From assembly GCF_052180275.1 (NCBI RefSeq), contig NZ_CP197465.1, positions 4,836,001-4,900,000 on the forward strand: a DNA stretch of 64,000 nucleotides. The letters run 5' to 3'. The translations under genes and the position numbers were made by a program. This stretch comes from Kumtagia sp052180275 (GTDB taxonomy: Bacteria > Pseudomonadota > Alphaproteobacteria > Rhizobiales > Rhizobiaceae). Under the pieces are notes generated by a model. The model searched no databases. It saw nothing but the letters and a program-made list of their open reading frames with translations, and was not told the origin of the DNA. Positions 50,496 through 59,467 of the stretch are shown piece after piece. The number at the start of each line of letters is the position of its first letter. Within the stretch, counting starts at the first letter, position 1.

Positions 50496-52412
50496 TTAGC
50501 GGTTCATTCTCTCGGCCGGTAGCAGGTCCCCAGAGACCGGGTAGAGGCCGGCCTTGCGCAATCCGTCGCGCAGATGATCGAGATTGCCAGAGTTTAGAAA
50601 CTTGTTTCCAAACTCCTGCGGATCGAAGGTTGGGTCGATGCGGCGTATCATCGCGACGACTCGCGCAGCGTCCTCCGCTCGGTTGTTTTGTGCATACGCG
50701 GCGGCCAGCAAGACACGGCTGAAGTTCGCGTCTGCGGTTGTTCGAAGATTAAGTTCCGCCTGTTCGATCGCCGCGTCGTAACGGCCTTTGAGATAGTAGG
50801 CCAGGCTCAGCGCAAAGCGGTCAACCGCATTGAGATCGGGGTCGATGCGCTGCGCCTGCTCCAAGGCTTCGATCGCCGCATCGGTCTGTCCCAGCCACAA
50901 CAAGATGGTGCCGCGCCCCGCGAGGCCGAGCGCATCGTTCGGATTGATCGCAATGGCCCGCTCGATCTCCTCTTTTGCCAGGTCGTATCGCTGATGAAAG
51001 AGGTGGATGTGGCCGAGAATGACGTGCGCGCGCACTTCGGAATCGTCAAGTCTCAGCGCCTTGGTTGCCAGTTCCTCGGCGCGGCTCAGGGAGGCGGCTG
51101 GCGACTCCGCCCAGCCCATCGAGCTGGCAAGGTGATGGGTTTCGGCGAGTGCCGCATATGCAGCAGCGTAGTTTGGGTCAAGCTCGATAGCGCGTTTGAC
51201 CAGGCTCCGCGCCTCCACATTGTTTGCCCGCGTCGGGCGCTGCAATGCCGGCCTGGCGCGGAGTACGTAGTCATAGGCTGCGAGATTTTCGGTCGGCTTT
51301 GCGAACACTCGATTTTGTTCGATCTGCGTCACGCGAATCGCCAGTACTCTGACAATGTCAGTGACAATGATGTCCTGCAGCGCAAACACGTCCGCCAGTG
51401 CTTCCTCGAAGCTTGCAGACCAAAGCACACGTCCCTGCCTTGTGTCGACGAGTTGTGCGATGACCCGCACGCGGTCTCCGGTATGGCGGACGCTGCCTTC
51501 GACCAAATAGCTGACAGCGAGACCGCGGCCGATATCCTCGGGGCTTGCAGGCTTTCCCTTGTACGGGGCTACAGCGTTCCACGACATCACGGTCAGCGCG
51601 GAGAACCGACCCAGCGCGTTGATGATATCCTGCGTCAATCCATCCGCGAAATACTCACGAGCCGGATCGCCGCTGTTGTTCAGGAACGGGAGAATGGCGA
51701 TCGCGGGTTTCTCGTCGACTTCAGCGCTTTTCGTGAATTGATCGCCAGGGCGCAGAATGCTGAGAAATTTCGACTCGGAGCCAAAACCTGTCCACAGCGC
51801 GCCGGCAGCAAGCAAGATCATCAGAGCCAGAGCGGCGTACAATCCACGGCGCCAGTGGGTGCGCGCCGGAGCGGCCGTGGCGTCGAGCCGCAAGCGATAT
51901 ACGCGCACCGGCCGCGCGATGTTCTTCAGCTTCTGTTCACCGATATCCTCAAAGGCAATGTCAAGCTTGCCTTGCGCGTCTTCCTGCACGCGGCCCGAGA
52001 CGCAGATGCCGCCAGGCTCCGCGAGACCCTCCAGGCGAGCCGCCACGTTGACGCCGTCCCCGAAAATGTCGTCACCCTCGATGATGATGTCACCGACGTT
52101 GATGCCGACGCGGAACTCGATACGTTGCCCTGCCGGTGCCGTGACATTTCGTTCCGCCATGCCGCGCTGGATCTCGACGGCGCAGCGCACGGCCTCGACC
52201 ACACTCGCGAACTCGACCAGCATGCCATCGCCGGTGGTCTTGACGATCCGCCCGCGGTGCTCGTTGATCTTTGGGTCGATCAAAGCAGACCGATGGGCCT
52301 TCAGCTGAGCGAGCGTACCTTCCTCGTTGTCGCCCATTAGCCGGCTGTAGCCGGCGATGTCGGCCGCCAGAATGGCAGTAAGTCGCCGCTCTACATGTTC
52401 GGTTGACAACAC
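50496..52412 (-). CDS. Class III adenylate/guanylate cyclase with TolB-like and TPR regions
   Basis: A 638-residue protein. Residues 8-180 are a class III nucleotide cyclase domain (LTAILAADIAGYSRLMGDNEEGT, metal aspartates in AADIAGYS and KTTGDGMLVEF). One membrane helix follows near 190, then a TolB-like domain (PAIAILPFLNNSGDPAREYFADGLTQDI), then tetratricopeptide repeats to the C-terminus. This arrangement is abundant in Mesorhizobium and Bradyrhizobium, where many paralogues make cAMP under unknown signals. The start is a GTG at 52412. Confidence 0.9.
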   Translation of the reverse strand: MLSTEHVERRLTAILAADIAGYSRLMGDNEEGTLAQLKAHRSALIDPKINEHRGRIVKTTGDGMLVEFASVVEAVRCAVEIQRGMAERNVTAPAGQRIEFRVGINVGDIIIEGDDIFGDGVNVAARLEGLAEPGGICVSGRVQEDAQGKLDIAFEDIGEQKLKNIARPVRVYRLRLDATAAPARTHWRRGLYAALALMILLAAGALWTGFGSESKFLSILRPGDQFTKSAEVDEKPAIAILPFLNNSGDPAREYFADGLTQDIINALGRFSALTVMSWNAVAPYKGKPASPEDIGRGLAVSYLVEGSVRHTGDRVRVIAQLVDTRQGRVLWSASFEEALADVFALQDIIVTDIVRVLAIRVTQIEQNRVFAKPTENLAAYDYVLRARPALQRPTRANNVEARSLVKRAIELDPNYAAAYAALAETHHLASSMGWAESPAASLSRAEELATKALRLDDSEVRAHVILGHIHLFHQRYDLAKEEIERAIAINPNDALGLAGRGTILLWLGQTDAAIEALEQAQRIDPDLNAVDRFALSLAYYLKGRYDAAIEQAELNLRTTADANFSRVLLAAAYAQNNRAEDAARVVAMIRRIDPTFDPQEFGNKFLNSGNLDHLRDGLRKAGLYPVSGDLLPAERMNR

Positions 52413-52935
52413 GGCTCTCCCCCGTGCGCCTCGGCCAGACCCTCACGGATTTGGCACCGCAACCACATCGGAACCAAAATGGACGCCGGCCCTGTGTGCG
52501 CGTCGACCTCCTGCTTGGCCGTCTCCACGACGGCGTTCTTGAAGACCACGTATGCCCGAGGGGTGGACAGTAGCAGAAGTCGGACGAGTTGTATCGCCAC
52601 AAGACCTTTGCTGGCACGCACCGGAAGGTCTGCAATGGGTCGATTGTGTTGAAAAAGTCGAATGAACGGCGCAATGACGCGAGCGGAGCGGAAGTGCACA
52701 GAATTGCTTTCTACTCAAGCCGCACAGCAGAAATGAAACAGCACGAACTGCCCCAGATCCCGCCGCGCGGAGAAAGTCATTCCAGGCTGGAGCGCTCCGA
52801 GTGACGCTACAGAGTTTTTCAACACAATCGGTCAAAAGCTGCCATCGATTAAGCAGATCGCTAATGGCCGGAATAGGGTCGCAAGCAGACCTTGAAACTC
52901 AATGCAACGTCTGTCTCATTGCTGACAAGCTGCCG
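52413..52935. other. Intergenic region with inverted-repeat element, no supported gene
   Basis: About 520 bp between the cyclase start and the GreA/GreB gene end. Open frames here have no recognisable family. It contains the inverted-repeat pair at 52641-52830, which looks like an insertion-sequence remnant or MITE. Confidence 0.5.
52641..52830. repeat. Inverted-repeat pair flanking 158 bp, putative IS/MITE remnant
   Basis: CGATTGTGTTGAAAAA at 52641-52656 and its perfect 16-bp reverse complement at 52815-52830 (TTTTTCAACACAATCG) face each other around non-coding sequence. TTTTTCAACA-type ends are common terminal repeats of rhizobial insertion sequences. No transposase frame remains. Whether the arms are element ends or part of two separate remnants is not decidable. 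Confidence 0.5.
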
Positions 52936-53406
52936 TCAGCCCGCCTTCATCCCAACGATCTCGAACGCCTTACCGTTCACGCTGGCCTCGTCGCCGACGC
53001 CCTTTCCGAACAGCGCCAATGCCATCGGCGAGACATGGCTGATCGTGCCATGCGCGGCGTCCGCCTCGTCCTCGCCGACGATCGCCCAGACGTGCTTTTT
53101 GCCGTCCTCGCCCTTGAGCGTGACCGTCATGCCGAAGCGGACGACATCCGAATCCGGCTCGGGCACCGAAACCTCGGCCGTCTCGCGGCGTGCCGTCCAG
53201 TAGCGCAGGTCGCGCGACACCAGCGCGATGTGCTCGCGGTCGGATTTGCGCTCGGCATCGCCCAGTTCCTCGCGCAGTCTCGCGAGTTCCTTCTCGATCT
53301 GTGCAAGGCCCCGTTCGGTAACGAGATTGCGGTGCGGGCTCACCGGCCGTTCGCCGATGTCGGCGATGGCCTCGTTGTCGTCTTCCCGGGTGAATGCTCT
53401 GCTCAT
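52936..53406 (-). CDS. GreA/GreB family transcription elongation factor
   Basis: A 156-residue protein. The N-terminal coiled coil (LVTERGLAQIEKELARLREELGDAERKSDREHIALVSRDL) precedes the C-terminal FKBP-like domain (VVRFGMTVTLKGEDGKKHVWAIVGEDEADAAHG). Gre factors rescue stalled RNA polymerase by inserting the coiled-coil tip into the channel. The start at 53406 is used because the following residues (SRAFTREDDNEA) begin the family; an upstream extension of the frame is unlikely. It is divergent from the next gene. Confidence 0.83.
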   Translation of the reverse strand: MSRAFTREDDNEAIADIGERPVSPHRNLVTERGLAQIEKELARLREELGDAERKSDREHIALVSRDLRYWTARRETAEVSVPEPDSDVVRFGMTVTLKGEDGKKHVWAIVGEDEADAAHGTISHVSPMALALFGKGVGDEASVNGKAFEIVGMKAG

Positions 53407-53514
53407 TCGAGAAACGTATGCCTTCGCCGCACCGCCGACAAGCGCCAACCGCGCGCCTGGCATATATCCTGCGTGGCGAGGGCAAACAGAAGGCTGCGGG
53501 CGGAATCTGTGCCG

Positions 53515-54894
53515 ATGTTGAACAGGCGTATCTTTCTGGCGGGCTCGGCCGGCCTCGCGGCGGTGGGCCTTTCCGTGCCGGCGGCCGCGATCTCGCGCGC
53601 GCCGGCCGGCATCGAGACTGCATCGTTGCGCGGTGCGATCAGCGCCGGCGAATTCGGCGTCGCGCCCGGCACGCTCGACGACCAGAGCAAGGCTTTTGCA
53701 AAACTCCTCGACAAGGCCGCGCAGAGCGAAGCGCCGGTCTTCCTGCCGCCCGGCACCTATGTCGTCTCCAACATCACCTTGCCCCGCCGCGTACGGCTTT
53801 CCGGCGTGCCGGGCGCGACAAGGCTGCTTTATGGCGGCGACGGCCATCTGCTGCTGGCCGACGGCGCCGACCACATCGGACTGACCGGCCTAGTGCTCGA
53901 CGGCGCCAACCGCTGGATCGGCGACTATGCGCAGGGACTCGGCGACTTCCGCCGCGTGGCGCAACTGGTCGTCGACAACTGCCAGATCCTCGGCAGCGGC
54001 AGCAACGGGCTGGCGCTGGAGACCGTGTCCGGCCGCATCGAGCGCACGATCATCTCAGGCGCTGCTGAATCCGGTATCTATTCGGTCGAAGCCGGGCGGC
54101 TGTCGATCGCCGGCAACACCGTGACCGACTGCGCCAATGGCGGCATCCTGGTGCATCGCTGGCAGCCGGCCGACGATTTCACCATGGTCACCAACAACCG
54201 CGTCGAGCGCATCGCCGCGCGCAAGGGCGGCACCGGCCCCTACGGCAACGGCATCAACGCCTTCCGCGCCGATAAGGTGATGATCGCCAACAACATGATC
54301 GCCGACTGCGCCTTCTCGGCGATCCGCGCCAACAGCGCCAGCGACGTGCAGATCCTCAACAACAACTGCGCGCGCAGCGGCGAGACCGCGATCTACTCGG
54401 AGTTCGCCTTCCAGGGCGCGATCGTCAGCGCCAACATCGTCGACGGAGCCGCCAACGGCATCGCCATCGTCAACTTCGACCAGGGCGGTCGGCTGGCCGT
54501 GTGCAGTGGCAACCTCGTGCGCAATATCTCCAACACCGGCCCCTATACACACGACCGCCCGATCTTCGGCGTCGGCATCACCGTCGAGGCCGACACGACG
54601 CTCACCGGCAACGTCGTCGAGGACAGCGCCCGCTACGGCATGCAGCTCGGCTGGGGGCCATACCTGCGCAACGTGTCCGCCACCGGCAACATCATCCGCA
54701 AGGCTCAGGTCGGCATCGCGGTAACCGTCGTCGAGGGCGCCGGACCGGCTGTCATCACCGACAACATCATAGAGGCGGCGTCCGAAGGTGCGGTCGTCGG
54801 CTTCCGCTGGACCAAAACCGCCACCGGCGACCTGGCTGCGCCGGGGGCTTCTGCCTACAGTCACCTCACGGTCGAGCGCAATCAAGTCCGCTGA
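53515..54894 (+). CDS. TIGR03808 family Tat-exported right-handed beta-helix protein
   Basis: A 459-residue protein. The start MLNRRIFLAGSAGLAAVG is a twin-arginine signal. The mature protein is a series of parallel beta-helix repeats, with motifs such as GLTGLVLDGAN, NNRVERIA and NNCARSGETAIYSEFAF. This matches the TIGR03808 family (Tat-translocated repeat protein of Rhizobiales), whose ligand is unknown; a polysaccharide-related role is a guess from the fold. Divergent from the Gre gene with 108 bp between. Confidence 0.87.
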   Translation: MLNRRIFLAGSAGLAAVGLSVPAAAISRAPAGIETASLRGAISAGEFGVAPGTLDDQSKAFAKLLDKAAQSEAPVFLPPGTYVVSNITLPRRVRLSGVPGATRLLYGGDGHLLLADGADHIGLTGLVLDGANRWIGDYAQGLGDFRRVAQLVVDNCQILGSGSNGLALETVSGRIERTIISGAAESGIYSVEAGRLSIAGNTVTDCANGGILVHRWQPADDFTMVTNNRVERIAARKGGTGPYGNGINAFRADKVMIANNMIADCAFSAIRANSASDVQILNNNCARSGETAIYSEFAFQGAIVSANIVDGAANGIAIVNFDQGGRLAVCSGNLVRNISNTGPYTHDRPIFGVGITVEADTTLTGNVVEDSARYGMQLGWGPYLRNVSATGNIIRKAQVGIAVTVVEGAGPAVITDNIIEAASEGAVVGFRWTKTATGDLAAPGASAYSHLTVERNQVR

Positions 54895-55161
54895 GACGAA
54901 AAACAAGCCTGTCGCGTCGTTTTGGTAGCGCGAAGGCCGATTTTCGGGCCTTGAGTGAAGCGATTCAGCGCATTTGATTCTGGAAATACGCATATCATAT
55001 TGATCTGGCGCGATATTCCGGGCTTCACGCACATCCGGAACCAGCGGACAGGCGATATTCCTCCGGCGGTCGAACGGCCGCTCCGATCACTCGCCATGTA
55101 AGAATTTTTACAAGAAAATCAATGCCCTGGGCCAGCATTCTCGATCGCTTGAAACCAAGCC

Positions 55162-56169
55162 TCATGCCAGCAGCGCTTCCGCTGGCCGCGCGACACCGAC
55201 TTCCACCCCCCTGCGGTTGAGGATCGGCGTCCGCGCCATGCCGGAAAGCCGTTTCGAAAGCGCTTCGTCGCCTTCGAGCAGCCGTCCCAAAACGGAGGCG
55301 ACCATCACCTCGGCCGCCCTTTCTCCCCCGTCGCCGGCCTTCAGCGCGATGCCGAAACCCAGTTCCGGCACCCCGGCGCAATAGACTCCCTCCGCCCCGA
55401 TCTTGACGAAGATGCGCCCGGGGGCCGTCTGCATAAGCCGTGTGTCGGCGCGTCCGGTGCCCGCGACGTAGAACGGTTCGGCCATGCAGGCGGCGGTCAG
55501 GCGCCTGGCAGCGGCCGCCCGCGACGGCGAAAAACCCTGCCCCGTCAACATCTTGGCAAAACCGACCGCGAGATTTTTCAACGGCACGGCATAAGTCGGT
55601 ATCGAGCAGCCGTCGATGCCGCTGTTCGCCTGTTCATGCGCCGCCCCGGTCACGCCCTGCATCGCGTCGCGCACCATCTCCTGCGACCGATGGCCGGCCG
55701 CGACATAGCCGCGATGCCCGATGCCGAGATGCCGGCATGTGCATAAAAAACCGGAGTGTTTTCCCGAACAGTTGTTGTGCAGGTCATTCGGGGCGCCCCC
55801 TGCCCGCGCCAGCGCCAAAGTCGAGTCCTGATGGCTGGGCCAGTGGCTTCCGCACTCCAAGGCGCCCCCGTCCAGGCCCGCCCTGGCCAGCATCGCCGCT
55901 GCCAGATCCACATGCACCGGCTCGCCGCCATGCGAGGCGCAGGCCAGTGCCAACTCCTTGTTTCCAAAGCCATAAGCGTCCGCGGCGCCGCTCTCGACCA
56001 GCGGCAGGGCCTGGATCGCCTTGACCGCCGAACGCGGGAAAACCGGCTGCTCGACGTCACCGATTTCCAGCACGGATCGTCCCGCAGCGTCGAAAACCGC
56101 GACCGCGCCGCGATGCGCGCTCTCGACGATCCCGCCACGCAGCACTTCCACCAGCACCGGATTGGTCAC
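55162..56169 (-). CDS. L-asparaginase, rhizobial type (asparaginase II family)
   Basis: A 335-residue enzyme hydrolysing L-asparagine. It matches the Rhizobium etli type (ReAIV/ReAV), unrelated to the plant or E. coli types. The catalytic serine-lysine pair is S47 and K50 in FPRSAVKAIQALP, and the zinc-site cysteines with the helper lysine are C134, K137 and C188 in NNCSGKHSGF and GCSIPTYA. It acts in cytoplasmic asparagine use. No operon partner is evident. Confidence 0.93.
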   Translation of the reverse strand: MTNPVLVEVLRGGIVESAHRGAVAVFDAAGRSVLEIGDVEQPVFPRSAVKAIQALPLVESGAADAYGFGNKELALACASHGGEPVHVDLAAAMLARAGLDGGALECGSHWPSHQDSTLALARAGGAPNDLHNNCSGKHSGFLCTCRHLGIGHRGYVAAGHRSQEMVRDAMQGVTGAAHEQANSGIDGCSIPTYAVPLKNLAVGFAKMLTGQGFSPSRAAAARRLTAACMAEPFYVAGTGRADTRLMQTAPGRIFVKIGAEGVYCAGVPELGFGIALKAGDGGERAAEVMVASVLGRLLEGDEALSKRLSGMARTPILNRRGVEVGVARPAEALLA

Positions 56170-56211
56170 GATCTTCTCTTCCCGTTGATTTCGCTCGGCA
56201 AAAGGCGCTTC

Positions 56212-56733
56212 CTATTGATCGAAGGCGTCGTGCAATATCTCGCGCAAGCTATGCGGGGCGCTGCCGTCGGGTGCGTCCCTGAACCTGATGTTGTCGATGC
56301 GGACATCGCCCCCGGACGAAACCAGGATCAGCGTATCTGTCCAGCCGGCATCCGGACTCTGCTTGAAGGAATAGCCGACCGGAACCTCGGTGCGACCTGC
56401 CCCCTCGTCCGGCTTGCCCGGCTCGCAAGCGTCTGGAATATCGGGAAAACTCTGGTAGGGGATGCCATCGCCGAAAGGCGGCTTCTCGTCCGGCGTCGCC
56501 TCGGCGATGATCCTGTTGCGTTGCTCCGCGTCGGTGATCACCGCCTGCAGCGAAAGCGTCAGCAGCGGCTTCACGGCTTCCGCATTGCCTGCGATCCGCG
56601 TCTTGCAAAATGCCGCGGCAAGCTCGGCAGCCCCGCCAGCAGCCCACGAGCCGGATGGGGCCACGGCGGACAGCGATGCGGAAAACATCAGCCCGATCAG
56701 AGGCTTGAGCAGTTTTCTCCTAGCTATTGTCAT
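56212..56733 (-). CDS. Exported protein of unknown function
   Basis: About 173 residues with a signal peptide (KLLKPLIGLMFSASLSAVA, cleaved near SWA-A). The mature part has LAAAFCKTRIAGNAEAVKPLLTLSLQAVI and a C-terminal beta-rich stretch, but no family I can name. It probably acts in the periplasm. It lies between the asparaginase gene and the thiolase gene on the same strand, with spacings of 42 and 64 bp. The start at the second ATG (56733) puts the signal at the N-terminus. Confidence 0.6.
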   Translation of the reverse strand: MTIARRKLLKPLIGLMFSASLSAVAPSGSWAAGGAAELAAAFCKTRIAGNAEAVKPLLTLSLQAVITDAEQRNRIIAEATPDEKPPFGDGIPYQSFPDIPDACEPGKPDEGAGRTEVPVGYSFKQSPDAGWTDTLILVSSGGDVRIDNIRFRDAPDGSAPHSLREILHDAFDQ

Positions 56734-56797
56734 TCCGCCCGCCACCTGGATTGCCGCAGGCCTCGGATCGCGCGCGCGTCGGCCCCGGCAGCGGCTT

Positions 56798-57964
56798 CTA
56801 TCTGATCCGGTCGAGGATCGAAACGTAATTCGCTACCGCAGCGCCACCCATGTTGAAGATGCCGCCGAGCTTCGCATCCTTCACCTGGATGCCGCCCGCC
56901 TCGCCCGCGAGCTGCATGGCGGTCAGCACGTGCATGGAAACGCCCGTTGCGCCGATCGGATGGCCCTTGGCCTTCAAGCCACCGGACGGGTTGACCGGCA
57001 GGCGGCCCCCCTTCTCGGTCTGCCCTTCGGCAACGATTGCCGCGCCCTGCCCGCGCGGCGCCAGCCCCATCGCCTCGTATTCGATCAGTTCGGCGATGGT
57101 GAAGCAATCATGCGTCTCGACGAAGGACAAGTCGTCGAGCGTGACGCCAGCCGCCTTCAGCGCCCGCGCCCAGGCGTGCTCGCAGCCTTCAAACAGAAGG
57201 ATGTCGCGCTTCGACATTGGCAGGAAATCCTGGACATGCTCGTTCGCCCGGAAGGCGACGGCGCGGCGCATCGACAGCGCAGTGGTGGCATCGGTCAGCA
57301 CGAGTGCTGCCGCGCCGTCGGACACCAGCGAGCAGTCGGTGCGCTTCAGCGGGCCGGCGACTAAGGGGTTCTTGTCGCTTTCCTGGCGGCAGAAATCATA
57401 GCCGAAATCCCTGCGCATATGCGCGTACGGATTGTCGACGCCGTTCCTGTGGTTCTTGGCAGCTATCGCGGCAAGCGCGTCGGACTGGTCGCCATGGCGC
57501 TGGAAATAGGCTGCGGCGATCTTGCCGAACTGGCCGGCGAACCCGGCCGGGATATCCCCCTCCTCCGGGATGTAGGACGCACGGATGAGGTTCTGCTGGA
57601 CCTGCGGGCCGGGCGTCGTCGTCATCTGCTCTGCACCGACGACCAGCACGAACTTGGCAGCCCCGGCATCGATGGCGCGGATGCCCTGCCGCACCGCCGC
57701 CGAGCCCGTGGCGCAGGCGTTCTCGACACGCGTTGCCGGCTTGAAGCGCAGGCGGTCATCGGCCTGCAGGACGAGGCTGGCGGTAAAATCCTGCGCCGAG
57801 AAGCCGGCGTTGAAATGGCCGAGCACGATCTCGCCGACGTCATCCGGGCCGATGCCTGCATGCTCCATGGCTTCGACCGCAGCCTTCACGATCAGGCTCT
57901 CGAGCGTCTCGCCCTCAAGCTTGCCGAAGCGCGAATGCGCCCAACCGACGATGCATGCGGTCAT
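56798..57964 (-). CDS. Thiolase family acetyl-CoA acetyltransferase
   Basis: A 388-residue thiolase. The nucleophilic cysteine is C84 in VENACATGSAA; the C-terminal ETHDCF and NPSGGLKAKGHPIGATG provide the second and third active-site regions. Lack of the typical second catalytic Cys pattern and the VENACATGS context point to the SCP2-like thiolase branch, which may act in fatty-acid or sterol-type degradation or lack acetyl transfer. AAGGAGG precedes the start at 57964. Substrate unknown. Confidence 0.85.
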   Translation of the reverse strand: MTACIVGWAHSRFGKLEGETLESLIVKAAVEAMEHAGIGPDDVGEIVLGHFNAGFSAQDFTASLVLQADDRLRFKPATRVENACATGSAAVRQGIRAIDAGAAKFVLVVGAEQMTTTPGPQVQQNLIRASYIPEEGDIPAGFAGQFGKIAAAYFQRHGDQSDALAAIAAKNHRNGVDNPYAHMRRDFGYDFCRQESDKNPLVAGPLKRTDCSLVSDGAAALVLTDATTALSMRRAVAFRANEHVQDFLPMSKRDILLFEGCEHAWARALKAAGVTLDDLSFVETHDCFTIAELIEYEAMGLAPRGQGAAIVAEGQTEKGGRLPVNPSGGLKAKGHPIGATGVSMHVLTAMQLAGEAGGIQVKDAKLGGIFNMGGAAVANYVSILDRIR

Positions 57965-58136
57965 ATCTGCCTCCTTGATCCCTGCACTTTGCGCTGAAAG
58001 CAAGGTGAATCCAACGCCACCAACTCTGTTCACGAATGAACCTTTTCGGGCCTTGAGTAAAGCCGTTGGACCGTAGACATCAAGGTAGGACGCGCCACCA
58101 CCGCGAGCCATGGGCCGAAGCGAAGAATTTTTGTTG

Positions 58137-58150
58137 ATTGACGGGTCAAT
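58137..58150. promoter_or_regulatory. Putative BetI operator
   Basis: ATTGACGGGTCAAT is a near-perfect palindrome (ATTGAC/GTCAAT arms) in an AT-rich stretch 33 bp before the betI start. It resembles the BetI box of E. coli, and BetI autorepresses in response to choline. Confidence 0.6.
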
Positions 58151-58182
58151 AAAAAATAATCCTTTCCCTTGGAGGGATATCG

Positions 58183-58821
58183 ATGCCCAAGATCGGAATG
58201 GAACCCATGCGCCGCCGGGCGCTGATCGACGCGGCGATATCGGCCATCGGCGACCGCGGCTCGCTCGACGTCACCATGTCGGATATCGCCGGCCGCGCCG
58301 GCGTCTCATCCGCGCTGGCCCATCATTATTTCGGCGCCAAGCAGGACCTGCTCGAAGCCACGATGCGGCATCTGCTCGCCGATCTCGGCCGCGACATGAT
58401 CGTCGCGCTTCGTCGGGCAACGACACCGCGCGAGCGCATATCGGCCGTCATCCGCGTCAACTTCTCGGTCGGCCAGTTCCGGCAGGAAACGGTCCAGGCC
58501 TGGCTTGCCTTCTACGTAGAGGCGCAACGATCCACGCCCTTGCGCCGCCTGCTCAGGGTCTACAGCCGCCGGCTTTACTCCAATCTGATGAGCGGTCTGC
58601 TGCCGCTTTTCGAACGCGCGGAAGCCGAACGTGTCGCCGAGGCCACCGCCGCCATGATCGACGGCCTCTACATCCGCCGCGCGCTTCGCGACGGCCTGCC
58701 ACACCCGTTCAGCGCGGCTGCACTCGTCGAGGATTATGTCGAGACCAAACTCGGCCGGCATGGATCTGCGCAGGGGAGAGCGTGCAGGAAGCAGGTAAAC
58801 ACTTTTCAGCGGGAGAAATGA
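58183..58821 (+). CDS. betI: BetI, TetR family repressor of the betaine operon
   Basis: A 212-residue TetR-type regulator. The N-terminal HTH (ALIDAAISAIGDRGSLDVTMSDIAGRAGVSSALAHHYFGAK) contains the BetI-typical SALAHHYFGAK. Choline relieves repression in E. coli. It is the first gene of the operon, and the GST start codon follows its stop by one base. GGAGGG lies before the ATG. Symbol is based on motif and neighbours. Confidence 0.92.
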   Translation: MPKIGMEPMRRRALIDAAISAIGDRGSLDVTMSDIAGRAGVSSALAHHYFGAKQDLLEATMRHLLADLGRDMIVALRRATTPRERISAVIRVNFSVGQFRQETVQAWLAFYVEAQRSTPLRRLLRVYSRRLYSNLMSGLLPLFERAEAERVAEATAAMIDGLYIRRALRDGLPHPFSAAALVEDYVETKLGRHGSAQGRACRKQVNTFQREK

Positions 58822-58822
58822 G

Positions 58823-59467
58823 ATGATCACGGTCTGGGGCCGGGCAACCTCCGGTAACACACAAATGGTCGTCTGGGCACTGAACGAGATCGGCCTGCCC
58901 TACGAGCGGCTGGATTTCGGCGGCGCCTTCGGCAGGACCGACACGCCCGAGTACTTCGCCATGAACCCCAACCGGCTGGTGCCGGTGCTGCGCGACGGCG
59001 ACGGACCGTTCCTGTGGGAGAGCGCGGCGATCGTACGTTATCTCGCCGCCAGCTATGGCGACGGGCAGTTCTGGCCGGTCTCTCCGGCGGCACGCGCGCC
59101 GCAAGACAAATGGGCCGAGTGGATCAAGACATCGTTCGGGCCAGCGCTGCAGACCGGCCTGTTCTGGCCGCTGGTCGGCACACTTCCGTCCAGGCGCGAT
59201 CTGCCTGCGATCGAGGCTGCCGAGAAACGGATGAAGCCGCTTGCCCAGATGTTCGACGCACGCATGGCCGACAGCGCCTATATCGGCGGCGATGACGTCT
59301 CTTTCGCCGACATGATCACCGGCACCCTGCTCTACCGCTACTTCACACTGGATTTCGACCGCGCCGACACGCCGAACCTGCGCGCCTATTACGACCGGCT
59401 TTGCCAGCGGCCGGCTTATGCAGGGCACGTCATGGTCTCCTACGAAAGCCTGAGAGCAAAAGAATGA
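58823..59467 (+). CDS. Glutathione S-transferase family protein in the bet operon
   Basis: A 214-residue GST. The N-terminal thioredoxin-like domain has WGRATSGNTQMVVWALNEIGLPYE, NPNRLVPVLRDGDGP and ESAAIVRYLA (the cis-Pro and glutathione-binding SA/ES motif); the C-terminal helical domain ends with ADTPNLRAYYDRLCQRPAY. It lies between betI and the dehydratase gene in a tightly packed operon, one base after betI and overlapping the next by 4 bp. A role in choline metabolism is not known. Confidence 0.88.
   Translation: MITVWGRATSGNTQMVVWALNEIGLPYERLDFGGAFGRTDTPEYFAMNPNRLVPVLRDGDGPFLWESAAIVRYLAASYGDGQFWPVSPAARAPQDKWAEWIKTSFGPALQTGLFWPLVGTLPSRRDLPAIEAAEKRMKPLAQMFDARMADSAYIGGDDVSFADMITGTLLYRYFTLDFDRADTPNLRAYYDRLCQRPAYAGHVMVSYESLRAKE

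Noticed and set aside
52801..53514. A long N-terminal extension of the TIGR03808-type protein
   Set aside because: It is antisense to the GreA/GreB gene, and the Tat signal sits exactly at the ATG at 53515.
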